From assembly GCF_017355855.1 (NCBI RefSeq), contig NZ_JAFEWD010000004.1, positions 248,001-312,000 of the forward strand: a stretch of 64,000 nt of DNA. The letters are read 5' to 3'. Every line of letters begins with the position of its first letter. Position 1 is the stretch's first letter. The notes beneath the pieces were generated by a model. It saw only the letters and a program-made list of their open reading frames with translations. It made no database searches and had not been told where the DNA came from. The stretch is from Pedobacter sp. SYSU D00535. Its GTDB lineage: Bacteria > Bacteroidota > Bacteroidia > Sphingobacteriales > Sphingobacteriaceae. Of this stretch, positions 33,135 through 40,086 are shown in pieces. The translations under genes were made by a program, and so were the position numbers.

Positions 33135-34307
33135 ATGAAGATCGTTCTATTTGATGATTCGGCCAGGGAAAGCTTGCTGCCCCTTACGTTCACCCGGCCG
33201 GTGGCCAGCCTTCGCATCGGTATTTTAACCATCGCGGAAAAATGGGAGAGGTACTTGAAAGCGGAAGCGTCGTACTTGACTGCTGAATACCTGCAGCACA
33301 AGTTTCCCTATCATTTCCACCGTCAAAATATCTTTATAAATGGTTCAGTTTGTCCTGACGATCAGTTACTGGAAGCCATAGATAATTTGAAGGCAGGAGA
33401 GGCTCTGTATAGCCAGAACGTACTGCTTGCGGCAAAAGACAGCTCGCCCGAGGAACTGCATAATCGCCCTGCTTTAAAAATCGTAGACTATTCAACCGAT
33501 TTTATCAGAATAGTATATCCTGAAGATATTTTCAGATTCAATGATGCTGAGCTTCGAAAGGACTTTTTGCTGGTAACGAAAGGAAGGTCATCCGCAAGCC
33601 TGAGCACTACCAATACCCTATTAGGCGACCAAATTTTTGTGGAACCGGGAGCCAATGCGGAGTGCACTATTTTTAATACTAAGGAGGGACCCATCTATCT
33701 TGGCTCAAATTCTAATGTCTTGGAAGGCTCAGTAATTCGCGGGTCTTTTGCCCTTTGCGAAAATGGGCTGGTCAAGATGGGAGCAAAGATTTACGGTAAA
33801 ACGACTGTAGGACCTCATTGTAAGGTGGGAGGAGAAGTAAATAATTCGGTTCTATACTCCAATTCGTCAAAAGGGCATGAGGGGTTCCTCGGAAATTCAG
33901 TGTTAGGAGAATGGTGTAATATTGGTGCAGATACCAACAATTCCAACCTTAAAAATAACTATGCCGAGGTGAAGTTGTGGGACTATAATAAAAAGAGGTT
34001 CCGTAAAACCGGACTGCAATTTTGTGGTCTGATTATGGCGGATCATGCAAAGTGCGGTATTAATACAATGTTTAATACAGGAACTGTGGTAGGAGTAAGT
34101 GCAAATGTATTTGGTGCCGGTTATCCCCGCAATTTCGTTCCGGACTTTGCCTGGGGAGGAGCACAGGGTTTTGAAGTGTACAACCTGAATAAAGTTTTTG
34201 AAACCGCTGAAAAAGTTTTTGAACGGAGGGGAATAACTTTTGGGGAGGATGATCAGAAAATCCTTAATGAAGTCTTTGAATTAACAAAAAGCTATAGAAA
34301 TTTTTAA
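33135..34307 (+). CDS. GlmU-family sugar nucleotidyltransferase-like protein
   Basis: 390 aa. The N-terminal ~170 residues (MKIVLFDDSARESLLPLTFTRPVASLRIGILTIAEKWE) resemble the nucleotidyltransferase half of a Bacteroidota 'GlmU family' protein, but without the classical GxGxRM/L pyrophosphorylase loop. The C-terminal part (about 190-390) is a left-handed beta-helix of hexapeptide repeats (NVLEGSVIRG, GAKIYGKTTVGPHCKVGG, GEWCNIGADTNNS). Possibly a sugar-1-phosphate acyl/nucleotidyl enzyme in envelope synthesis; true substrates are unknown. First gene of a run with tpiA, prmA and mpl. Confidence 0.82.
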   Translation: MKIVLFDDSARESLLPLTFTRPVASLRIGILTIAEKWERYLKAEASYLTAEYLQHKFPYHFHRQNIFINGSVCPDDQLLEAIDNLKAGEALYSQNVLLAAKDSSPEELHNRPALKIVDYSTDFIRIVYPEDIFRFNDAELRKDFLLVTKGRSSASLSTTNTLLGDQIFVEPGANAECTIFNTKEGPIYLGSNSNVLEGSVIRGSFALCENGLVKMGAKIYGKTTVGPHCKVGGEVNNSVLYSNSSKGHEGFLGNSVLGEWCNIGADTNNSNLKNNYAEVKLWDYNKKRFRKTGLQFCGLIMADHAKCGINTMFNTGTVVGVSANVFGAGYPRNFVPDFAWGGAQGFEVYNLNKVFETAEKVFERRGITFGEDDQKILNEVFELTKSYRNF

Positions 34308-34321
34308 CCTAATAGTATATC

Positions 34322-35092
34322 ATGAGAAAGAAGATAGTAGCAGGTAACTGGAAAATGAATATGGATTACACTTCAGGGATGACGTTATTCTCTGAGGTTA
34401 TTAATATGGTAAATGATGAAGCAAGAGGAGATCAGGAAGTGATCGTTTGTCCTCCTTCACTGTTTGTTTACAGCCTTGCACAACTTGCTAAAGGAAGTTC
34501 AAAAGTAAGCGTTGGTGCACAAAACTGTCATCAGGCTGATTCAGGTGCTTTCACTGGTGAAATTTCAGCTTCGCAAGTTAAATCAGTTGGTGCAGAATAT
34601 GTGATCCTGGGCCATTCAGAGCGTCGCCAGTATTTTGGCGAAAACAATGAATTATTAGCTCAGAAAACAGATGCGGTATTAAAAAACGGTTTAAGACCAA
34701 TATTCTGTATCGGGGAAACATTGGAAGAGCGTAATCAGAACGTGCATTTCCAATTGATTAAAGAACAGTTGGAGCAGGGCGTGTTTCATCTTGCTGAAGC
34801 AGATTTTGCGAAAGTTGTACTCGCTTATGAGCCGGTTTGGGCAATAGGAACGGGAGTTACTGCGAGTCCTGAGCAGGCACAGGAAATCCACGCCTTTATC
34901 CGTAAAGAAATAGAAGCTAAATACGGAGTTGAGGTTGCTGAAAACACAACAATCCTATACGGAGGCAGCTGCAACCCCAAAAATGCTGCGGAATTATTTT
35001 CGCAGGCAGATATTGACGGGGGATTAATTGGTGGTGCTTCTTTAAAGTCGAGAGATTTTACAGACATTGTGAAAGCTTTTAATATTCAGTAA
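34322..35092 (+). CDS. tpiA: Triosephosphate isomerase
   Basis: 256 aa TIM barrel interconverting dihydroxyacetone phosphate and glyceraldehyde 3-phosphate. It begins RKKIVAGNWKMNMD (substrate Asn, Lys), has the catalytic His in VILGHSERRQYFGE, the catalytic Glu in LAYEPVWAIGTG, the flexible loop 6 (WAIGTGVTASPEQAQ), and LYGGSCNPKNAAEL at the phosphate site. Lies 14 nt after the GlmU-like gene and directly abuts prmA. Confidence 0.98.
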   Translation: MRKKIVAGNWKMNMDYTSGMTLFSEVINMVNDEARGDQEVIVCPPSLFVYSLAQLAKGSSKVSVGAQNCHQADSGAFTGEISASQVKSVGAEYVILGHSERRQYFGENNELLAQKTDAVLKNGLRPIFCIGETLEERNQNVHFQLIKEQLEQGVFHLAEADFAKVVLAYEPVWAIGTGVTASPEQAQEIHAFIRKEIEAKYGVEVAENTTILYGGSCNPKNAAELFSQADIDGGLIGGASLKSRDFTDIVKAFNIQ

Positions 35093-35938
35093 TTGGGCTA
35101 CTACGAATTCATATTCACTTTACAGTCTGAGGAGGATTTTCATCGGGACCTGCTGATAAATGCTTTGGCAGAAGCAGGTTTCGATACCTTTGAGGAAACG
35201 AGCGCCGGTTTTAATGCCTACATTTCTAGCTCTGAGCTTGATCAGGAGAAGCTAAACGAGGCACTGCTGGGCTATGAAGAGATGTTCTCTTTTTCCTACG
35301 AAAAAAATTTAATTCCGCAAAAGAATTGGAATGAGGAGTGGGAGAGTAACTTTGAACCGCTAACGATCAAAGATGAGTGCTATGTAAGGGCTACCTTCCA
35401 CGCTCCACGGCCAGAGTTTCGCTACGAGATCGTAATTGACCCTAAAATGTCTTTCGGAACAGGGCATCATCAAACAACAACCATGATGATGGAGTACATA
35501 CTGGAGGAGGACTTCCAGGGGAAGACGGTATTAGATATGGGCTGCGGGACGGGAATTCTGGCTATCCTGGCACGAAAAACAGGTGCAGTCGCGGCAACGG
35601 CTATCGATTACGATCCTATATGTTACGATAGCGCTATCGAAAACACTCACCTGAATAACACCCCGGAAATCACAGTTCTCTGTGGTTCTAAAGAAGCAAT
35701 CCCAAATCAGTCTTTCGATATAATCCTTGCTAACATTAACCGCAATATATTATTGGACCAACTGAGTAGTTATGCGGTAGTACTAAAGAATGGCGGTTCA
35801 CTTTTTATAAGCGGGTTTTACCAGGAAGATATTGCTATCCTGGAAGAGGAGGCGCAACTTCATTCTCTCAAAAAGATCTCATCAAAACAGTTGGATAACT
35901 GGGCTTCTGTAAAATTTATAAAAGAAAACTTAAAATAA
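35093..35938 (+). CDS. prmA: Ribosomal protein L11 methyltransferase
   Basis: 281 aa. The N-terminal substrate domain (about 1-120) is followed by a Rossmann-type SAM domain: TVLDMGCGTGILAILARKTGA (motif I) and NINRNILLDQL (N-x-x, motif IV). The FGTGHHQTTTMM segment is diagnostic for PrmA. Trimethylates ribosomal protein L11. Start is TTG at 35093, immediately after the tpiA stop TAA with no gap, so translation may be coupled. A later start would cut into the conserved N-terminal YEFIFTL strand. Confidence 0.95.
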   Translation: MGYYEFIFTLQSEEDFHRDLLINALAEAGFDTFEETSAGFNAYISSSELDQEKLNEALLGYEEMFSFSYEKNLIPQKNWNEEWESNFEPLTIKDECYVRATFHAPRPEFRYEIVIDPKMSFGTGHHQTTTMMMEYILEEDFQGKTVLDMGCGTGILAILARKTGAVAATAIDYDPICYDSAIENTHLNNTPEITVLCGSKEAIPNQSFDIILANINRNILLDQLSSYAVVLKNGGSLFISGFYQEDIAILEEEAQLHSLKKISSKQLDNWASVKFIKENLK

Positions 35939-35985
35939 GTTCTCTTGTTTTACCCTAGATTAAAATCTAAATATATTTTAGTTTA

Positions 35986-37344
35986 ATGCGAATACATTTC
36001 ATTGCCGTGGGCGGAAGCGCTATGCATAATATGGCTATTGCTTTGTCTAAAAAAGGAAACGAAGTTACCGGATCTGATGATGCAATATATGAACCATCCC
36101 GCTCGAGGTTGAGCAAACAGGGAATTCTTCCTGCTCAGATGGGCTGGTTTCCTGAAAATATCACCCCTGATATCGATGCCGTTGTTTTGGGAATGCATGC
36201 ACGGGTGGATAATCCGGAGTTGCTTCGCGCGCAGGAGCTTGGCTTGAAAGTGTATTCGTATCCCGAGTACATTTACGAACAATCGAAAGAGAAAGTCCGA
36301 ATCGTGGTGGGAGGAAGTCATGGTAAAACGACAATTACCTCCATGATTCTTCATGTCTTGAAGAAGTGTGGTAAAGAGTTCGATTATCTTGTTGGGGCTC
36401 AGTTGGAAGGATTTGATACAATGGTCCAACTATCGGATGCTCCCATTATCGTGATTGAGGGAGATGAGTATCTCGCATCGCCGATTGACCGAAGGCCTAA
36501 GTTCCATCTTTATCAGGCGAACATCGGTGTCATCAGTGGCATCGCCTGGGATCATATAAACGTTTTCCCGACATTCGAGAATTATGTGGAGCAGTTCGAG
36601 ATTTTTCTGCAGACAATAGTTCCTGGCGGGGCCATTGTTTACAATAGCAGTGACGTTATTGTAGATCAGGTTGCAGCTAAAGCAGATCCAGGCCTTCTCC
36701 GGATACCTTATGATTTGCCTTCGTTTTACACACTAAAGGGGACCACTTATCTGCGGACTGATACTAATGAGTATCCTCTGGAAGTATTTGGTAAACATAA
36801 TTTACAAAATATAGAAGCGGCCCACGGTGTCTGTACACAATTGGATATTTCTGATGAACAATTTTACGACGCCATCAGTTCTTTTAAAGGTGCAGCTAAA
36901 AGATTAGAGCTTTTGGGAAAAAATGTTTCAACGGCTGTTTATAAGGACTTTGCTCATTCGCCGTCAAAGCTAAAAGCGACCGTTGATGCTGTAAAGGAAC
37001 AGTATCCTGAAAGGGAGCTAGTTGCGGTGATCGAACTTCATACCTTTAGTAGCCTTAACAAAGACTTTCTGAGGGAGTATGAAGGCAGTATGAACAGAGC
37101 GGATGTGGCTGCAGTATTTATAAACCGACGCACTTTTGAGCAAAAGCAACTAGAACCTTATGAGGAAGATATAGTAAGGCAAGCCTTTGGTAACGAGGAG
37201 TTAAAATTTTTCAACGAACCCGAAATATTGGTAGAATTTTTGAGTTCTATTAATTATAACTCTAAAAACTTGCTTCTTATGAGTTCCGGTGATTTTGGCG
37301 GGTTGGATTTGAGTCAGATAGCTGAAAAGGCTTTAACACATTAA
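35986..37344 (+). CDS. mpl: UDP-N-acetylmuramate:L-alanyl-gamma-D-glutamyl-meso-diaminopimelate ligase
   Basis: 452-aa Mur-ligase-family enzyme that recycles cell-wall tripeptide onto UDP-MurNAc. N-terminal Rossmann HFIAVGGSAMHNMAIALSKKGNEV; ATP P-loop VVGGSHGKTTITSM; VIEGDEYLAS; central HNLQNIEAAHG; and YKDFAHSPSKLKATV in the C-terminal domain, the Mpl variant of the Mur signature. Cytoplasmic. It follows prmA by 47 nt; a TATATTTTAG element and a TAGATT/AATCTA palindrome lie in that gap, so it may have its own promoter. Confidence 0.94.
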   Translation: MRIHFIAVGGSAMHNMAIALSKKGNEVTGSDDAIYEPSRSRLSKQGILPAQMGWFPENITPDIDAVVLGMHARVDNPELLRAQELGLKVYSYPEYIYEQSKEKVRIVVGGSHGKTTITSMILHVLKKCGKEFDYLVGAQLEGFDTMVQLSDAPIIVIEGDEYLASPIDRRPKFHLYQANIGVISGIAWDHINVFPTFENYVEQFEIFLQTIVPGGAIVYNSSDVIVDQVAAKADPGLLRIPYDLPSFYTLKGTTYLRTDTNEYPLEVFGKHNLQNIEAAHGVCTQLDISDEQFYDAISSFKGAAKRLELLGKNVSTAVYKDFAHSPSKLKATVDAVKEQYPERELVAVIELHTFSSLNKDFLREYEGSMNRADVAAVFINRRTFEQKQLEPYEEDIVRQAFGNEELKFFNEPEILVEFLSSINYNSKNLLLMSSGDFGGLDLSQIAEKALTH

Positions 37345-37363
37345 AAGTATAACATAAAGGAAA

Positions 37364-37705
37364 ATGAAAACATTAGGAAAAAAGATACGGCTCCTTAGAC
37401 ATCAAAAAGGCTGGAGTCAGGAGGATGTAGCAAAGCGGTTGGACATTTCTATTCCTGCGTTCTCAAAGATAGAAACCGGTATTACTGATATTAATCTTTC
37501 TCGTTTAGAACAAATCGCAAAATTGTTCGATATGACAGTGGTACAATTACTTACTTTTAATGATACTGAGCAACAGGAAAAGTATATTTCAGAGTTAGAA
37601 ATTATTACCAAAAGGCTTCAGGAAAGAGAAACAGAAGTAATTGAGCTTCAAAAGAAGATCATTGAACTTTTTGAGGAAATTCGCAGGTCGAAAGTATTGG
37701 CTTAA
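37364..37705 (+). CDS. XRE-family transcriptional regulator with C-terminal coiled coil
   Basis: 113 aa. Residues 5-60 are a Cro/C1-type helix-turn-helix (IRLLRHQKGWSQEDVAKRLDISIPAFSKIETGITDINLSRLEQIAKLF). Residues about 68-113 form a Leu/Ile/Glu-rich coiled coil that likely dimerises. Widely conserved small regulators of this type occur in Bacteroidota; targets are unknown. Twenty nt after mpl, likely its last operon partner; the terminator at 37704-37736 follows at once. Confidence 0.9.
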   Translation: MKTLGKKIRLLRHQKGWSQEDVAKRLDISIPAFSKIETGITDINLSRLEQIAKLFDMTVVQLLTFNDTEQQEKYISELEIITKRLQERETEVIELQKKIIELFEEIRRSKVLA

Positions 37706-37736
37706 AAAAAATGCCCTGGATGTCAGGGCATTTTTT
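37704..37736. terminator. Bidirectional terminator between the XRE regulator and the GNAT-like gene
   Basis: AAATGCCCTG-GATGT-CAGGGCATTT stem with A-run before and T-run after. Confidence 0.9.
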
Positions 37737-38853
37737 AGAATATCTTCCTCATCGTTACATGCCTTTTCCCGAAGGTAGCACCAGTTGCTTCGTGGATTGC
37801 TAACATCTTATCATTAAAGTCCCCCACCCAAGATAGCTCCAGTTCGTCGTATTGATTGAGTGGTAAAACATACTCCTTAAGTTTGATAAACATTGCCGAC
37901 TCCAGGCCATGCTTCTGATACGCTTGTTTCGTCCCCATTACTACAGCACGCATGCGCGAAACTCCTTTCCAGCGGTAGTAGAGAAATCTCAACTTTTCCA
38001 GAATCCCCAGCTTTCCATTGAGGGGTTTAATGATTTGATTGGCGTCCGGTAGAATTATGATGAATGAAGCAGGTTCTTCGTTCACATAAGCAAACCAAAT
38101 CAGCTTTTCGTCCATTATCGCCTTCATTTTACTGAAGCTCTGGATAATTGTCTCCTTGGTTATCGGGACAAAATTTTCAAAGTCTTTCCAGGCGTCGTTA
38201 TAAATCTCCATGAAGTCCGCTGCGAACCTGTCTATCTCCTTCACCTGTAAGTGGCGGAAGCTATATCCTGCCTTCTTCGATACCCACTCTGCTATTTTAG
38301 TAAATCGTTCAGGAAAAGGCTTATGAACGCTGAGGTGATTGGTAATCTGCTCGTAAATCGTTTTGAATCCATAGTTTTCAAACAGCTGTTTGTAATAGGG
38401 GCGATGATAGTTCATGCCGTAGGAAGGGTGAGTGAAACCCTCCACAAGAAGCCCCCAAAATGTGTCATTCTCGCCGAAGTTAATGGGGCCGTCCATCGCT
38501 TGCATGCCCTGTTCTTGTAGCCAGTGCTTCGCCGTGTCAAACAGTTGGTTTGCCACCGCCTGATCGTTAATACTTTCGAAAAAGCCAATTCCTCCGGTAG
38601 GTTGCGGGAAAGAGTTTGCTTTCTTATAGTTAATGAAAGCGGCAATCCGGCCCACAAGCTCCTGGTTTTCGTTATAGGCTATCCATCGGCAAACTACTCC
38701 GTGCTGGTGGAAGTTGTTTTGTTTTGGGTCAAATACCTTCTCTATGTCTACATCCAAAGGGCATACCCACACCGGATCATCTTTGTAGATAATCCTTGCC
38801 ACGTCCAAAAAAGCTTTCGCTTCTTTTTTATCCTTTACTTCAGTAATTATCAT
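37735..38853 (-). CDS. GNAT-like N-acetyltransferase-related protein
   Basis: 372 aa. Begins MIITEVKDKKEAKAFLDVARIIYKDDPVWVCPL, then RWIAYNENQELVGRIAAFINYKK and GGIGFFESINDQAVANQLFDTAKHWL, the acetyl-CoA-binding core typical of GNAT folds, in the arrangement seen in a large uncharacterised Bacteroidota family. The C-terminal half lacks a clear second acetyltransferase signature. The substrate is unknown. I use ATG 38853: a TAAGTTTG box at 38863-38870 lies just upstream and rules out TTG 38865. Confidence 0.8.
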   Translation of the reverse strand: MIITEVKDKKEAKAFLDVARIIYKDDPVWVCPLDVDIEKVFDPKQNNFHQHGVVCRWIAYNENQELVGRIAAFINYKKANSFPQPTGGIGFFESINDQAVANQLFDTAKHWLQEQGMQAMDGPINFGENDTFWGLLVEGFTHPSYGMNYHRPYYKQLFENYGFKTIYEQITNHLSVHKPFPERFTKIAEWVSKKAGYSFRHLQVKEIDRFAADFMEIYNDAWKDFENFVPITKETIIQSFSKMKAIMDEKLIWFAYVNEEPASFIIILPDANQIIKPLNGKLGILEKLRFLYYRWKGVSRMRAVVMGTKQAYQKHGLESAMFIKLKEYVLPLNQYDELELSWVGDFNDKMLAIHEATGATFGKRHVTMRKIF

Positions 38854-38862
38854 ATTACGTCC

Positions 38863-38870
38863 CAAACTTA
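38863..38870 (-). promoter_or_regulatory. Promoter -7 box of the GNAT-like gene (TAAGTTTG)
   Basis: Nine nt before ATG 38853; decides the start. Confidence 0.5.
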
Positions 38871-38961
38871 GAGAAAATTTTGGCTTTAAAATTACAGAAC
38901 ACTAGAAAAAATGGACAAGAGAAGCGGATGAAAAGTTTAGGGCAGGTCTACAGGTGTTATC

Positions 38962-38993
38962 AAAAAAAGCATTCAACTTCTGAATGCTTTTTC
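38962..38993 (-). terminator. Intrinsic terminator after the small acidic protein gene
   Basis: AAGCATTCA-GAAGT-TGAATGCTT stem, T-run on the minus strand. Confidence 0.85.
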
Positions 38994-39007
38994 ATTATTT
39001 CTACTTG

Positions 39008-39202
39008 CTAGTAATCGTCATCATCATCGTCAAATGAGCTAAAATCGTCAAGACCTCCGAGGTCATCTAAGGGAACGTCCAGGTCATCGTCATCATCGAT
39101 GAAGTTCTTATTCGCCTTCGAGTCGGCAGGCTTTAAATTCAACGTCTTGGCGCCACTGGTAGCGTTTTTAGTCATGCTTGGCTTCTTCTTCGGCGTTTTC
39201 AT
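39008..39202 (-). CDS. Small protein with basic N-terminus and Asp-rich C-terminus
   Basis: 64 aa. The first ~30 residues are Lys-rich (MKTPKKKPSMTKNATSGAK); the last ~30 are almost purely acidic, with two runs of Asp (IDDDDDLDVPLDDLGG and FDDDDDDY). Likely disordered. Small proteins of this charge pattern recur in Bacteroidota with unknown function. Real-gene evidence: a good terminator directly after it and a TATTTTTG promoter box at 39287-39294 with an ~80-nt leader. Confidence 0.75.
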   Translation of the reverse strand: MKTPKKKPSMTKNATSGAKTLNLKPADSKANKNFIDDDDDLDVPLDDLGGLDDFSSFDDDDDDY

Positions 39203-39286
39203 GTTCTTAGCAATTGGGTAAGCGTTCCTGATTAATGTTAAGAATTTATAGTACTAATTTAATTAAAATTGATTCTTGTATGAGGG

Positions 39287-39294
39287 CAAAAATA
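39287..39294 (-). promoter_or_regulatory. Promoter -7 box (TATTTTTG) of the small Asp-rich protein gene
   Basis: About 85 nt upstream of the ATG at 39202; leader otherwise empty. Confidence 0.45.
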
Positions 39295-39331
39295 AAAGAA
39301 AATCGATCGGCGCAAATAGTTGTCCAAAAAA

Positions 39332-39889
39332 TTATTCCTGCTGTTCTCCTATCTCATTCGCGTCGTTTGCAAAGTCCTTCAGCTGAGGAAGTTCAGCGCT
39401 ACTATTAATCCCGAAATAGTCCATGAAAAGTGGGCTGGTGCTGTAAAGAATAGGCTTTCCTATGGTTTCGGCTTTCCCGGAAATTGTAATTAATTCCTTC
39501 TCCAGAAGTTTTTGAATGGTGTAGTCGCAATTAACTCCTCTTATCTGTTCAACCTCCAATTTGGTTATCGGCTGTCGGTACGCGATAATGGCAAGAGTCT
39601 CCAACGCTGCCTGGCTTAGTTTCTTTTTTGAACGCTGGATTTGGAGCTGATTTACCAACTGGTAGTATTCCTTTTTGCTCAAAAATTGATAGCCTCCGGC
39701 CAGCTCAACTAGTCCTATTGCAAAATTGCCTTCGTACTTTTCCTTTATAGCCTGGATATGAAGTGATATCTCTTCCTCGGTTACGCTGCTGGTTCCTGTG
39801 GCCAAGAGTACCTGATAAATCTCGTTAACCGAGATACTTTGTTCTGAGGCAAATATTAATGCCTCTATGTTTAGTTGTAATGATTCCAC
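39332..39889 (-). CDS. scpB: Segregation and condensation protein B
   Basis: 185 aa. Two winged-helix domains of ScpB: LNIEALIFASEQSISVNEI at the start, then KLSQAALETLAIIAYRQPITKLEVEQIRGVNCD, the strongest signature, and TIQKLLEKELITISGKAETIGKPILYSTS. With ScpA it forms the kleisin-kite module of the SMC complex in chromosome segregation. I chose GTG 39889 (MESLQLNIEAL...) over TTG 39913 because homologues start just before LNIEALIFASE and a TAGATTTG box at 39896-39903 lies between the two. Confidence 0.92.
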   Translation of the reverse strand: MESLQLNIEALIFASEQSISVNEIYQVLLATGTSSVTEEEISLHIQAIKEKYEGNFAIGLVELAGGYQFLSKKEYYQLVNQLQIQRSKKKLSQAALETLAIIAYRQPITKLEVEQIRGVNCDYTIQKLLEKELITISGKAETIGKPILYSTSPLFMDYFGINSSAELPQLKDFANDANEIGEQQE

Positions 39890-39895
39890 AATCGG

Positions 39896-39903
39896 CAAAT
39901 CTA
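39896..39903 (-). promoter_or_regulatory. scpB promoter -7 box (TAGATTTG)
   Basis: Six nt before GTG 39889; supports that start and an almost leaderless mRNA. Confidence 0.5.
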
Positions 39904-39925
39904 AGAAGAACAAAGACGTCTAAAA

Positions 39926-39964
39926 ACAAAAAAGCGGTGAAACTTTGGGGAAGTTTCAGCCGCT
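39926..39964 (-). terminator. Intrinsic terminator of the LytTR/sensor-kinase operon
   Basis: Stem AGCGG-(C)-TGAAACTT / AAGTTTCA-CCGCT with CCCCA loop, followed on the minus strand by TTTTTTGTTTTT. Confidence 0.85.
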
Positions 39965-40086
39965 AAACACACACTTAGATAAAAAATATATTAATGGTCT
40001 GTGAACCGTTAATGTCTTTCGAAATTCTAATACAATAATAGATCTTTTTAAATTTTGTTTTCTCCGCAATTGAGTGACCGGTAGCT